From positions 195,487 to 259,486 of the forward strand of contig CAUJCU010000010.1 in assembly GCA_963169745.1 (NCBI GenBank): DNA of 64,000 bases, written 5' to 3'. The stretch's first letter is position 1. Each line of letters begins with the position of its first letter. The notes under the pieces were generated by a model that was given only the letters and a program-made list of their open reading frames with translations, was not told the DNA's origin and searched no databases. A program made the translations under genes and the position numbers. Source of the stretch: Bacteroidota bacterium. GTDB taxonomy: Bacteria > Bacteroidota > Bacteroidia > UBA4408. Shown one piece after another: positions 36,289 through 45,028 of this stretch.

Positions 36289-37527
36289 ATGAGAAACCGT
36301 GTAAACCTTGAAAGATTTATAGCATTTCGATTAATAAAAAGACGCTCGGCAAACAAAAGCCGATTGGCTGCACCATTATACCGTATTGCAACTTTAGCTA
36401 TTATAATCAGTATGGTGGTAATGATTGTGGCTTTGTCAGTTCTCAATGGTTTTCAGCACGAAATAACGTCTAAAGTTATTGGATTTGGTGCCCATATTCA
36501 ACTTAGCAGTTACGATAATAATAACTCGCTTGAACCGCAGCCCATTAAGCCTGATAAAAAATATTTAGAAAAAATAAGGCACATCAATGGAGTTATAGGA
36601 ACCACTCTATATGCACTAAAAGCAGGTATTATAAAAACTGATGATGAAATGGAAGGCAGCGTTTTAAAAGGTGTTGACGGGCAGTTTAATCAAAGCTTTT
36701 TTAATCGTTACTTAAGTTCAGGTAGGCTGCCCAATTATAGCACATCTTTTAAAAACGATAGCATATTAATTTCTAAGAAAATAGCCGATAAACTTAATTT
36801 TAAAGTAAATGATCCGGTAGTTGTTTACTTTATTCAAAACCCACCTCGAGTGCGTAAATTTTTTGTATCAGGTATATACAATACAGGTTTGGAGGATTTT
36901 GACAATAAATACATAATTTGTGATGTACGACATATACAGAAATTAAATAATTGGGATAGTACTTTATTTGCAGGTGTCGAGATATCAATTAATGATTTAA
37001 GGCAATTGGATGAAATAACAGAGAAAATTAATGCTCAGATTCCTACAAACTGGGGGGCGAGCAGTATTCGTGAATTGTTTCCGCAGTTATTTGACTGGCT
37101 TAAATTACAAGATATTAATGTACAAGTAATAATTACGTTAATGGCATTGGTTGCCTCTGTAAATATGATTACAGCTTTAATTATTCTTATACTTGAAAAC
37201 ACACGATTAATAGGTGTTTTAAAAGCATTAGGTATGAGCAACGGCAGTCTTCGTAAAATATTTTTAATTCAGGCCGGGGCTATTGTAGGAAAAGGTATTT
37301 TGTATGGCAATCTAATTGGTTTAAGCTTGTGTTATATACAGTATTATTTTCATTGGGTAAAACTTGATGAAGCTTCTTATTATATTTCCTACGTCCCGGT
37401 TAAAATCAATTGGCTTTTTATTTTTTTGGCTAATGTGGGAACTTTTTTAGTTTGTATATTGGCTATGATTGTGCCATCCAGGTTATTAGCAAAAATATCA
37501 CCACTTAAAGCCATTCGTTTTCAATAG
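36289..37527 (+). CDS. LolC/FtsX-like ABC permease
   Basis: From the ATG at 36289, 412 residues. An N-terminal helix (about 34-56, TLAIIISMVVMIVALSVLNG) is followed by a large periplasmic MacB-like domain (57-265). Three C-terminal helices form the FtsX block (about 270-295, 325-350, 375-405), ending SRLLAKISPLKAIRFQ. LolC/E proteins extract lipoproteins from the inner membrane with the LolD ATPase, which is not adjacent. The SRLLAKISPLKAIRF end is typical of the Lol subgroup. Confidence 0.88.
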   Translation: MRNRVNLERFIAFRLIKRRSANKSRLAAPLYRIATLAIIISMVVMIVALSVLNGFQHEITSKVIGFGAHIQLSSYDNNNSLEPQPIKPDKKYLEKIRHINGVIGTTLYALKAGIIKTDDEMEGSVLKGVDGQFNQSFFNRYLSSGRLPNYSTSFKNDSILISKKIADKLNFKVNDPVVVYFIQNPPRVRKFFVSGIYNTGLEDFDNKYIICDVRHIQKLNNWDSTLFAGVEISINDLRQLDEITEKINAQIPTNWGASSIRELFPQLFDWLKLQDINVQVIITLMALVASVNMITALIILILENTRLIGVLKALGMSNGSLRKIFLIQAGAIVGKGILYGNLIGLSLCYIQYYFHWVKLDEASYYISYVPVKINWLFIFLANVGTFLVCILAMIVPSRLLAKISPLKAIRFQ

Positions 37528-37552
37528 TGTTTTTTTTACCCAAAATAAACTC

Positions 37553-37560
37553 TAAATTTG
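37553..37560 (+). promoter_or_regulatory. putative TAnnTTTG promoter for the Crp/Fnr gene
   Basis: TAAATTTG is a perfect TAnnTTTG match 19 bp before the ATG at 37580. No clear -33 element. Confidence 0.5.
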
Positions 37561-37579
37561 CAACTCAAATGGTGCATTT

Positions 37580-38287
37580 ATGAAGCTGAATAGAAAGGTA
37601 GATTGTTTAAACTGCCAAGTTAAAGATATATCTATTTTTTGTGATTTAAATGAAGAGGCTCTTTCTGTTTTGAACGAGGAGAAATCGTGTATTATGTTTA
37701 AAAAAGGACAAATTATTTTCTCAGAAGGAGTTACACCACAAGGTTTATATTGCGTGCATCATGGTAAGGTGAAATTATCTCAGGCCGGTGACATGGGGCG
37801 CGAGCAAATTGTACGTTTTGCAAAAGCAGGAGATGTAATAGGGTACCGTGCCTTACTTAGTGGAGAACGCTTTTTGGCTACTGCTATTGCGCTTGACGAT
37901 TGTCAAATTTGTATCATCCCTAAAGATATTTTTTTAAAGCTTATTGAAAAAGAAGTTTCACTATCCATGCAAGTGATGAAACTGTTGAGTCAAAACTTAG
38001 GAAAAGCGGAACATAGAATTACCAATTTAGCCCAAAAACCTGTTAGGAAGCGTGTGGCAGAAGCGCTTTTGTTTTTGAAAGAAACCTATGGAACCGAAGC
38101 CGATGGAGAAATTTTAAATGTTGTTCTGTCGCGCGAAGAAATTGCTAATATTGTTGGAACTGCTACAGAAACTGCTATTCGGATTTTGTCAGAATTTAAA
38201 GCTGATGGCATTATTGATCTTCAGGTAAAAAAAATAAAGATTCTGGACCACAAAAAGCTACTTAGAATAGCCAATCTGCAAGATTAA
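37580..38287 (+). CDS. Crp/Fnr-family transcriptional regulator
   Basis: A 235-residue regulator. The N-terminus carries C9, C12 and C21 (CLNCQ, FCD), and a CQIC pair at 108-111 sits where Fnr has its fourth cysteine, so an oxygen- or NO-labile Fe-S cluster is plausible. Residues 35-130 form the cNMP-type beta-roll (FKKGQIIFSEG, LYCVHHGKVKL). Residues 155-225 form the winged helix-turn-helix (LSREEIANIVGTATETAIRILSEF split by the recognition turn). The gene heads a cluster with RIC, USP and a CcoI-type ATPase and probably controls it. Confidence 0.88.
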   Translation: MKLNRKVDCLNCQVKDISIFCDLNEEALSVLNEEKSCIMFKKGQIIFSEGVTPQGLYCVHHGKVKLSQAGDMGREQIVRFAKAGDVIGYRALLSGERFLATAIALDDCQICIIPKDIFLKLIEKEVSLSMQVMKLLSQNLGKAEHRITNLAQKPVRKRVAEALLFLKETYGTEADGEILNVVLSREEIANIVGTATETAIRILSEFKADGIIDLQVKKIKILDHKKLLRIANLQD

Positions 38288-38317
38288 CACTCATTTATTT
38301 GGGGCAATTCGAATTTA

Positions 38318-38351
38318 TGACTTTTATCATATTTTGTCGTGATTGTAATCA
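38318..38351 (+). promoter_or_regulatory. two Fnr-type operator sites
   Basis: TGATTGTAATCA (38340-38351) is a perfect TGAT-N4-ATCA core. TGACTTTTATCA (38318-38329) differs at one position. Their centres are 22 bp apart, about two helical turns, and lie upstream of the RIC gene at 38399 and downstream of the regulator gene. The motif match is direct; binding by the adjacent regulator is inference. Confidence 0.6.
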
Positions 38352-38398
38352 TTTTTAATTTGTACCAATAGCACAATATTTGCATATCAAAAAATACT

Positions 38399-38947
38399 AT
38401 GCAAAGCTATAATCAAATAAATTTCCATGATGTGCCTGCCGATGAGTTAATCAACTATATCGTAAACAAGCACCACGCTTTTGCAAAAAATATGATTACA
38501 CTTTGTAAAGAGCATAGCAACGAGCTTAAAGAAGCCGGAGAAGAACAAGCAGATAAAATAAATTCTATGATTTTATCTTTGGAAAGAGCTCTGTTATCTC
38601 ATTTTAGAGATGAAGAAGAAATACTTTATCCGTATGCTAAAATGCTATTGGCGTGGGAGCGAAAGGGAAGTAACAAAATGATTCCTTCTGTAAACATAAT
38701 TGAAAATCCGATTAACAGGTTTATCGAGGAGCATAAAAACCTTCTTAAATTATTGGGAGAATTAAGAATAATTACCGAATTTTACACAGTATCATCAAAT
38801 AATAAACATGGTTTAAAACTTTTACATGCTGAATTGTTTGAATTAGACCAAGACATTCAAAAGCAAATTTATTTAGAAAATAATATTTTGTTTACTAAGT
38901 TAATTGCATTAGAAAAACAAGCTATACAAAACAAACCACACTCGTAA
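38399..38947 (+). CDS. hemerythrin-like RIC (iron-centre repair) protein
   Basis: A 182-residue di-iron four-helix bundle of the YtfE/ScdA/DnrN (RIC) type. The ligand pattern is NKHHAFAKN (H25/H26), SHFRDEEEILYPYA, IEEHKNLLKLL and LHAELFELDQDIQ...ENNILF. It lacks the N-terminal ScdA_N domain. RIC proteins repair or protect Fe-S clusters after nitrosative or oxidative damage. Two Fnr-type sites upstream suggest control by the adjacent regulator. Confidence 0.82.
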   Translation: MQSYNQINFHDVPADELINYIVNKHHAFAKNMITLCKEHSNELKEAGEEQADKINSMILSLERALLSHFRDEEEILYPYAKMLLAWERKGSNKMIPSVNIIENPINRFIEEHKNLLKLLGELRIITEFYTVSSNNKHGLKLLHAELFELDQDIQKQIYLENNILFTKLIALEKQAIQNKPHS

Positions 38948-38965
38948 ATATTTTATATTCTAAAC

Positions 38966-39817
38966 TTGAAAACTGTAATTGTACCTACCGACTTTTCTGA
39001 AAATGCTGCCAATGCCATAAGGTATGCTATTGAAATGTCTAAATTACATTATCAAAAATTAATATTTGTACATATTTATAGCTTGCCATTAATAAATCCT
39101 GAAATGGGGGTAGTTTACGATGCTGCTTTAGCAGACTCTTTAGCTTCACAATACGATGGATTTCTAAGAAAAGCAGTAGAAAAGGCCTATCATGACTTAG
39201 GCATTAATAGAAACTTGTTACTTTCAGAGTTGGAGGTTGTAGAGTCATTTTCAATTGCCGGTGGAATTGATAAAATGATAAATAAATATAATGCTACTGC
39301 AGTAATTATGGGCACTCATGGTGCTACCGGCCTAAAAAAAGTATTTTTAGGCAGTAATACTGTTGATGTTGTTAAAAATATTTCTATTCCTGTGCTTACA
39401 GTTCCTTCAGGAGCATCATTTCATGGACTTAAGCACATTGGATACGCATCCGATTTTAATGATATTGAAAACGAGTTAAAAGACATAATAGCTTTTGCTC
39501 AAATTTATCAATCTAAAATTCATATTTTTCATATTGCCACAAAAGCAAATGCTAAGAATGAATCTGAGTTGCATGCTACTTATAAAAAGTGGTACACAAA
39601 TGAAAAGTATGATAATTACACACTTCACCTTGTTTCTGAGAATGAATCACAAAGTATTGAAGAAGGTATAAAAAAAATGGTAGCACAAGTAAATGCAGAT
39701 TTGCTGATTATGTTTCATAAACAACGAAACCTTTGGCAAACTATCTTTTCTAAAAGCTATACTGCCGAAATGGTATATGAGTGGCAATCGCCTATTTTGG
39801 TTATCCCAAAAAAGTAA
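38966..39817 (+). CDS. tandem universal stress protein
   Basis: A 283-residue protein starting at TTG (18 bp after the RIC gene), with two USP folds. Domain one (1-148) starts KTVIVPTDFSENA and has the ATP-binding GTHGATGLKKVFLGSNT. Domain two (150-283) is degenerate, lacks a clear glycine-rich loop and ends ILVIPKK. Co-transcribed with RIC. Its TAA is followed by the decayed ATPase remnant, showing that the ATPase gene once began three bases after this stop. Confidence 0.88.
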   Translation: MKTVIVPTDFSENAANAIRYAIEMSKLHYQKLIFVHIYSLPLINPEMGVVYDAALADSLASQYDGFLRKAVEKAYHDLGINRNLLLSELEVVESFSIAGGIDKMINKYNATAVIMGTHGATGLKKVFLGSNTVDVVKNISIPVLTVPSGASFHGLKHIGYASDFNDIENELKDIIAFAQIYQSKIHIFHIATKANAKNESELHATYKKWYTNEKYDNYTLHLVSENESQSIEEGIKKMVAQVNADLLIMFHKQRNLWQTIFSKSYTAEMVYEWQSPILVIPKK

Positions 39818-39978
39818 ATATGTGTATATCCAAAAATTAAAGTACAAACCTTTGTTGTCATTGTGCTTAGCGAGTGAATAATGCGATACAGTTAAATCAA
39901 AAAGATTTTTGTTTTTACAAGGATGCAAAGCTGTTTATTTAACAGCAATGATTTATGCAATTATTAAACTTTCTAATT
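39815..39978 (+). pseudogene. decayed 5' copy of the CcoI-type ATPase gene
   Basis: This ~160-bp stretch aligns with 45029-45195, the start of the intact ATPase gene, at roughly 85-90 per cent by eye. It includes the shared TAAATATG, TATATCCAAAA, GCGATACAG and AGCAATGATTTATGC. It carries early stops (TAA at codon 7, then TAG) and small indels, so it is not translated. Homology stops near 39978, where the minus-strand aminotransferase sequence begins. It is the left arm of a direct repeat enclosing the polysaccharide cassette. Confidence 0.85.
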
Positions 39979-40309
39979 GTTCAGTAACCGCATTGGGGTT
40001 TTGTTCCATAGAGTCAGCAAATACAATCTTTGCTCCTCTCAACACAAAGGCATTGGCAGTACTCACATAAGTGTAAGAAGGAATGATGACTTCATCTCCT
40101 TCTTTAATGTTCAGCAGAATAGCCGCCATTTCCAAAGCATCTGTGCAGGATATAGTGAGTAAGCATTTTCGAAAGTCGTATTTCAGCTCAAAAAATTTCT
40201 GACAAAGTTGGGTCTATTTGCCGTTACCGGATAGTTTCTTAGATTTTAAGGCATCGGCAATGTATTCATGATCTTTGCCTGTTACATAAGGTTTGTTGAA
40301 TGTAATCAT
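39953..40309 (-). pseudogene. truncated DegT/RffA-type sugar aminotransferase
   Basis: Reading from the ATG at 40309 gives the N-terminus of a dTDP/UDP-4-keto-6-deoxyhexose aminotransferase: ITFNKPYVTGKDHEYIADAL, KKLSGNGK, CTDALEMAAILLNIKEGDEV, and IPSYTYVSTANAFVLRGAKI. An in-frame TAG interrupts codon 32 (40214-40216). The protein ends after about 107 residues where it meets the ATPase remnant, so the PLP-lysine and the C-terminal two thirds are missing. It is dead. It lies 5 bp after the acetyltransferase that would have used its product. Confidence 0.85.
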
Positions 40310-40314
40310 ACATA

Positions 40315-40953
40315 TTAAAATCTTTTTTTGAGTTTTGCAGGCACACCTGCATACATTCCTGAAATAGTTAAATTCTCTATTACCACAGTACCACCCGCTA
40401 TTTGTATAAATGGTTCAATGGTAATATTATCAATAATGGTTGAGTTTATTCCTATTATACAACATTCTTTTATATGAGCTTTGCCAGCTATACTGGAAGA
40501 AGGAGATAGGAAACAATGATTATCAACTTGAGTATCATGTGAGACCACTGCACCAACATTTAAGAGTACATTTGCCCCAATCTTTACGTGTTTATCAACA
40601 GTGCAGCCCGGCAGAATAAAGCACCCTTCTCCAATCTCTGCTGAACTATCTATATATGATGAAGAGTGTATAAGGGTAGCAAATGGAATTTTACCACTTA
40701 ATTTTTCATAAAGTTCTCTTCTTACTTTTATGTGTTTATAGCCAATCCCAATCATTAAGCAATCAAAATCTCCTTTTCTAAACATGTCCTCAACTTCGGC
40801 AATTGCACCCAAAATAAGGATTTGATTCTTAAGAGTTCCTTTGACTTCATAATCATCAAAAAAACCAACAACTTTATATTTCTCGTCTTGTACTGCATGA
40901 TGAGCAATATGTTGTCCTAAATCACCAGAACCAATGATAGCAAGTCTTGTCAT
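40315..40953 (-). CDS. NeuD/PglD-type sugar O/N-acetyltransferase
   Basis: A 212-residue protein. The N-terminal Rossmann-like domain (LAIIGSGDLGQHIAHH, residues 4-19) precedes a left-handed beta-helix of hexapeptide repeats (about 95-205: IGEGCFILPGCTVDKHVKIG). The catalytic-type histidine lies in VVSHDTQV. PglD-type enzymes acetylate UDP-4-amino-4,6-dideoxyhexoses made by an aminotransferase. The aminotransferase gene just downstream is broken. Overlaps the glycosyltransferase gene by 4 bp. Confidence 0.88.
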   Translation of the reverse strand: MTRLAIIGSGDLGQHIAHHAVQDEKYKVVGFFDDYEVKGTLKNQILILGAIAEVEDMFRKGDFDCLMIGIGYKHIKVRRELYEKLSGKIPFATLIHSSSYIDSSAEIGEGCFILPGCTVDKHVKIGANVLLNVGAVVSHDTQVDNHCFLSPSSSIAGKAHIKECCIIGINSTIIDNITIEPFIQIAGGTVVIENLTISGMYAGVPAKLKKRF

Positions 40954-41873
40954 AAGTTTGTTAAATTTTTTATAGAATACAGAGGTCTCCTTTTGCTCTC
41001 TTTGTATATCTTACCAATATAAATAGCTGCAATTCCAATAAAGAAAAGCTGTACTCCAAATCCCAATACAATTACACTTATTAATGAGGGCCATCCAAGT
41101 TCAAAGTCAATAAAAAATAATTTTAAAATGACTAAAAGTAGAAGTGCAACAAAACCCATTAATGAAAAGAACATCCCCAGTTTTACTGCAAGCTTCAAAG
41201 GTAATTCCGAAAAATCAAAAATAGCATCAAAAGCTAACTGCATCTTTCTCTTAAAATTAAATTTTGATTTTCCTGCAAAGCGTTTCCTTTGTGAAACTTC
41301 TATCTGACTTCTATTCATTCCAATATGTACAAATATCCCTTCTATAAATCTATTTTGCTCCGAGTATTCCAAAAACTTATCTGCAAATTTTCTGTTGAAA
41401 ATACGCATCACAGCTAATCCTTTAGGAATTTCTAATCCTGTAAATTTGTTCAGTGTCCCCCAAAAAACCTTTGAATAAAGTTTATTGATCATACTGTCAA
41501 CTTTCTCTTTGCGAACACCAAAAACCAAATCATATCCCTTCTCAATTTCATTTATAAAATTAGGAATTTCATCGGGAGGGTCTTGTAAATCAGGATCCAT
41601 ATAAAGCAAATAATCGCCTTTTGCATAACGAATACATGCACTAACAGCAGCTTGTTTTCCTTGATTGTATGAAAACTCAATTAGCTTAATTCTGTTTTCA
41701 TTTCGAGCTTCTCCTTTAATTAATTCTACTGTCTTGTCTTTGCTTCCATCATCCACAAAAACTATTTCCCATTCCAAATCTAAATCATTCAATACAGGAA
41801 TTGTTTCTTTTAAATATTGGAGAATACACTCCTCCTCATAATACACAGGAACAACTAATGATAATTTCTTCAT
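40950..41873 (-). CDS. GT2 glycosyltransferase with C-terminal membrane helices (GtrB/ArnC-like)
   Basis: A 307-residue GT-A enzyme. VPVYYEEECILQYL and VDDGSKDKT form the nucleotide site, DPDLQDPPDE supplies the metal-binding Asp, and two C-terminal helices span about 233-255 and 262-285. This layout matches polyprenyl-phosphate glycosyltransferases that make lipid-linked monosaccharides. Start follows the HAD gene stop by 2 bp. Confidence 0.9.
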   Translation of the reverse strand: MKKLSLVVPVYYEEECILQYLKETIPVLNDLDLEWEIVFVDDGSKDKTVELIKGEARNENRIKLIEFSYNQGKQAAVSACIRYAKGDYLLYMDPDLQDPPDEIPNFINEIEKGYDLVFGVRKEKVDSMINKLYSKVFWGTLNKFTGLEIPKGLAVMRIFNRKFADKFLEYSEQNRFIEGIFVHIGMNRSQIEVSQRKRFAGKSKFNFKRKMQLAFDAIFDFSELPLKLAVKLGMFFSLMGFVALLLLVILKLFFIDFELGWPSLISVIVLGFGVQLFFIGIAAIYIGKIYKESKRRPLYSIKNLTNL

Positions 41874-41875
41874 TT

Positions 41876-42505
41876 TTAAAGGAGTTCTTTTAGTTCGTGT
41901 AAAGAGCTAAGGCGCTTTTTGCAATAGGGATAATCATTATATCTATCAATTAAATATGCATTCATACCCACTTTTAAAGCTGGTTCTAGATCCAATTTTA
42001 TTGAGTCGCCAATATATAGTATATCCTCAGGTTTTACTTTTAATTTACTCATTGCTCTTTTATAAAATTCGATATTAGGTTTTCTCACATTCTCATTCTC
42101 AGAAACTAATAACTCCTGAAATAAAGCACCGAATTGTTGTTCTAAAATTGAATTTAACCCTCCATGAAAATTGGATAAAACAGCAAATTGAGTATCTAAT
42201 TTTTCGAGCATATCGGTGTCATCAAACTTTTCCCATGGCAAATAAGAACAAGCAGAAAAAACTGCATCTAACATTACTTTTGTAGGAATAAGTCCTAAAG
42301 AGTTAAGCCACTCCTTGTTAAATGTCATATAAAATTCTTTTGAAGTACGGTCTGGAAATATAATGAGTTCGGAAACGAACTTATGATTTCTCCTGAGAAC
42401 CTCTCTTTCAACCTTATATCCAAATTCATTAAGTACTTCCTCTACTTTCCTAAACAAAAGAGGTTTGTGAATTAATGTATTTGCAGCATCGAATAAAATT
42501 ATCAT
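41876..42505 (-). CDS. HAD-superfamily hydrolase
   Basis: A 209-residue HAD protein. Motif I is FDAANTL: nucleophile D6 is present but the second Asp of DxD is Ala (A8), as in haloacid-dehalogenase and REG-2-like branches. Motif II is LSNFHGG, motif III falls in the KPNIEFYKRA segment, and motif IV is YIGDSIKLDLEPA. Cap domain type C1 (about 17-95). It probably hydrolyses a sugar or nucleotide phosphate in the cassette pathway; loss of the acid/base Asp leaves this uncertain. Confidence 0.83.
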   Translation of the reverse strand: MIILFDAANTLIHKPLLFRKVEEVLNEFGYKVEREVLRRNHKFVSELIIFPDRTSKEFYMTFNKEWLNSLGLIPTKVMLDAVFSACSYLPWEKFDDTDMLEKLDTQFAVLSNFHGGLNSILEQQFGALFQELLVSENENVRKPNIEFYKRAMSKLKVKPEDILYIGDSIKLDLEPALKVGMNAYLIDRYNDYPYCKKRLSSLHELKELL

Positions 42506-42506
42506 T

Positions 42507-43487
42507 CTAAAACAACTTAAAATTATCTTGATTAGTACCTTTTAAATCTATGTTTTCAGGATAAATCACATCTGACAAATATCTATAAGCAACCCCTTTT
42601 GTAACTATTGGGGATTGAGGTTGTTTTCTCCATAAAAGTTCGTCTATAGTGTATTGTACATCTTTAAACCCAAAGTGTGAGCGAATAGAATTGGTCCCCG
42701 AAATTCTACAGTTAATTTCAAAAGGGACAACAACATTATCTCTCGTTACAATGGATTGAATATTAAAAGATCCTCTTAGTTCAGGCTGTGTAGCACACAT
42801 TCTTTTAGCAATTTCCATTACTTCAATATCGTATTCGTCAATAACTCTACAAAAAGTAGTTGCTCCGTTTTCCAAACTTCTTTCCATTGTCAATAACCCA
42901 TGTATGTCTCCATCTCCATATCGTCTATAAACAGCAGAAGTAATTTCTATCCCTTCGTATAATTTTTGAATCATATATTCCTTATCATTCAAGAAGGAAG
43001 TATCTTTAGGATTAATCATTAATCCTCTCGACCCTCTTCCTTTTCTTGGTTTTGCTATAAACTTTTCAAACTCATTCGAATAAGTTGAAGGCAAAAAACT
43101 TTCAGCAAAAGAAATTTTATTTTGATTATGAAATTCAAAAGTCAAAAACTTATCTAAATAACGCTCTGTAACCTCATAAGAAGAACCTGCAATCACACAT
43201 TCTATTTCGTCATTATATAGAGATAAATAGTACGATTCATAGTCTGTTGAAGGAATTATTAAATCAACATGTTCATCATTCACTATTTGTTTTATTACCG
43301 GTAGAAAAGAAGCTTCATATCCATAAGGGGTTTGGTAAAAAGTATCTACTAAGTGATTTCCTGCAGAGAAGGGCGTTATATTAGTTCCAATAATTTTTAT
43401 TGGATAACCCAACTCTCGGATATTACGAATAATACCCTGCCCAACGTTGCCTCCTATTCCTGTTACTAAAACTGTTTTTTCTTCCAT
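42507..43487 (-). CDS. ATP-grasp enzyme, CarB/PylC-like
   Basis: A 326-residue protein. The N-terminal pre-ATP-grasp Rossmann part (VLVTGIGGNVGQGIIRNI) is followed by the ATP-grasp fold (about 115-300: FIAKPRKGRGSRGLM, YMIQKLYEGIEI, PFEINCRISGTNSIR). It would ligate a carboxylate and amine or activate a carboxyl group using ATP. In this cassette the likely role is adding an amino-acid-like group to a sugar. Overlaps the epimerase gene by 22 bp. Confidence 0.85.
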   Translation of the reverse strand: MEEKTVLVTGIGGNVGQGIIRNIRELGYPIKIIGTNITPFSAGNHLVDTFYQTPYGYEASFLPVIKQIVNDEHVDLIIPSTDYESYYLSLYNDEIECVIAGSSYEVTERYLDKFLTFEFHNQNKISFAESFLPSTYSNEFEKFIAKPRKGRGSRGLMINPKDTSFLNDKEYMIQKLYEGIEITSAVYRRYGDGDIHGLLTMERSLENGATTFCRVIDEYDIEVMEIAKRMCATQPELRGSFNIQSIVTRDNVVVPFEINCRISGTNSIRSHFGFKDVQYTIDELLWRKQPQSPIVTKGVAYRYLSDVIYPENIDLKGTNQDNFKLF

Positions 43488-44296
43488 TGAATATATTCTT
43501 TTATTCCTTCTTTAATATCTCTTTTATTCTTTATGGACAAGGAATTTCTTGTTATCTGATTATCAATTCGGATTGAGGGCGAATTATCATTTCCTTTAAA
43601 ATTAATTACAGCACCTATTTCCTCTGAAATAAGATTGGCAAGTTCAATATTACTAACTTCTGACTCACCAGAAGCAATAAAAATTCCTTTTCCTTGTGTT
43701 GAGATTAAATGCTCAATATACCTTACTACATCCTCCACATGAATATAATTCTGCTTTCTTTTACCCTTCCCCCACACTTCAATTTCTCCAATTGATAGTG
43801 CTTGATTGACATAATTAGGGATAATTGTGTTTTCTTTCATGCCCGCTCCATAAAGTGAAGTCAGTCTTAAGATAGCAGAATTCTCTGTTTGGCTAACACA
43901 CTTCTCTCCCCATAGCTTCGAAATGGCATATTCTGTTTGTGGGCAAGGAGCAGATTGTTCAGTCAATAAATCTTGGCTATCTCCATAAATCGAAATACTT
44001 GAAATATAAATTAAGTAGCTATTGGGAAATTGTTGAACAAGTTGCTTTGTAGTATGTACATTGGAGTTAAACAATTTAGTTGTATCAACCTTATCCTTGC
44101 CAGAGGCAACTGAAGCATGGCACATTATTACAATATCGGGTGTTTCTTTAATTGTAGAAATTTGATTTATCGAATATGATTCTTTATTGTCTATTTCCTG
44201 CTCTCTAGCAACACCAATTAAATTATGTTCAATTGATAATTTATTCCATAATACAGAACCTAAGAATCCCTTATATCCGGAAATCAAAATATTCAT
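43466..44296 (-). CDS. NAD-dependent epimerase/dehydratase
   Basis: A 276-residue extended SDR. GYKGFLGSVLW (7-17) is the NAD site, ISSISIYG holds the serine, and YAISKLWGEK gives Tyr/Lys. NYIHVEDVVRYI is the substrate-side block. It acts on a nucleotide-sugar and is the first gene of the minus-strand cassette. Its 5' side faces the transposase remnants. Confidence 0.88.
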   Translation of the reverse strand: MNILISGYKGFLGSVLWNKLSIEHNLIGVAREQEIDNKESYSINQISTIKETPDIVIMCHASVASGKDKVDTTKLFNSNVHTTKQLVQQFPNSYLIYISSISIYGDSQDLLTEQSAPCPQTEYAISKLWGEKCVSQTENSAILRLTSLYGAGMKENTIIPNYVNQALSIGEIEVWGKGKRKQNYIHVEDVVRYIEHLISTQGKGIFIASGESEVSNIELANLISEEIGAVINFKGNDNSPSIRIDNQITRNSLSIKNKRDIKEGIKEYIQWKKKQF

Positions 44297-44349
44297 TTTA
44301 AACTTTCTTCTTTATTTTTAAAACTATTTAACATCTAATATGCACACCT

Positions 44350-44553
44350 TCAATGGGTTATAAAATAATAAGTTCTCTGATAAAAATTCAGATAAATAGT
44401 AAACTGCTCATAATCGGGAACAACAATATCATAGCCAAGTTCAGTTTTAAATTCACTCTGAAGCCGAGATAATAGGCTTGAGTCAATAGCCGTTGTGGGA
44501 ATTATACATCGAATCTTGTCAAATTTCACAAAGTTGATGGTAAAAGTTGAATA
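44350..44553 (-). pseudogene. gene fragment of unknown family
   Basis: The minus frame between stops gives about 67 residues of protein-like sequence (FDKIRCIIPTTAIDSSLL; ELGYDIVVPDYEQFTIYLN) ending at a TGA at 44350-44352. There is no start codon that makes sense, and the upstream side runs into the transposase remnant. I do not recognise the family. It probably is the 3' end of a gene destroyed by the insertion. Confidence 0.4.
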
Positions 44554-44740
44554 TTAATTTGATGCAAATTAAGGATTTATTTTTAAAGTTTGACGGATTT
44601 ATTTTGAATAATTCGGGTTTGAACGAGAACCATTTTTCTATTGCATTGAAAGGAGTTTTTACCGTAAGCTCTTTTTTCATACTTCCTTGTCTTCGTTCGA
44701 GATTGAAATTAATTAGGAATTGGGTAAACTCTATGTTCAT
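44519..44740 (-). pseudogene. transposase C-terminal remnant, IS481-like
   Basis: A minus frame of 73 codons. The segment NFNLERRQGSMKKELTVKTP followed by FNAIEKWFSFKPELFK resembles the C-terminal tail of DDE transposases/integrases of the IS481-like kind. The DDE core is absent upstream, so only the end survives. It sits between the polysaccharide cassette and the intact ATPase gene and marks a past mobile-element event. Family assignment is from recalled pattern only. Confidence 0.5.
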
Positions 44741-45028
44741 TTCTTCTATGTTTTAAAAGTCTGTTTTGGTCTGGAGGACACATCGGTTTGAAAATTACGG
44801 TTTTACCATTTGGAAAAGGTTTTTGTTGCTGTTGCAAAACTTTGGACGAATTCTTGGTATGACGAAGCATTGTTTTCATTAAATTACCAACGAATATGTA
44901 TATTTGTCAAGGCATTTGAGTGATAAATCGGTTGTATATTCTTGATTTTTTGTGAAACAAATTTATTCAACTTTTATCTTTCAATCTTTCGGATTGCGTG
45001 ATGCCATCAACAACGTGGTGAAACAAAA

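Noticed and set aside
39647-39928. 93-codon minus-strand frame
   Set aside because: Antisense to the universal stress protein and the ATPase remnant; sequence looks like the shadow of those regions.
44709-44879. 56-codon minus-strand frame beginning MKTMLRHTKN
   Set aside because: Overlaps the transposase remnant in another frame and matches nothing I know; probably debris.
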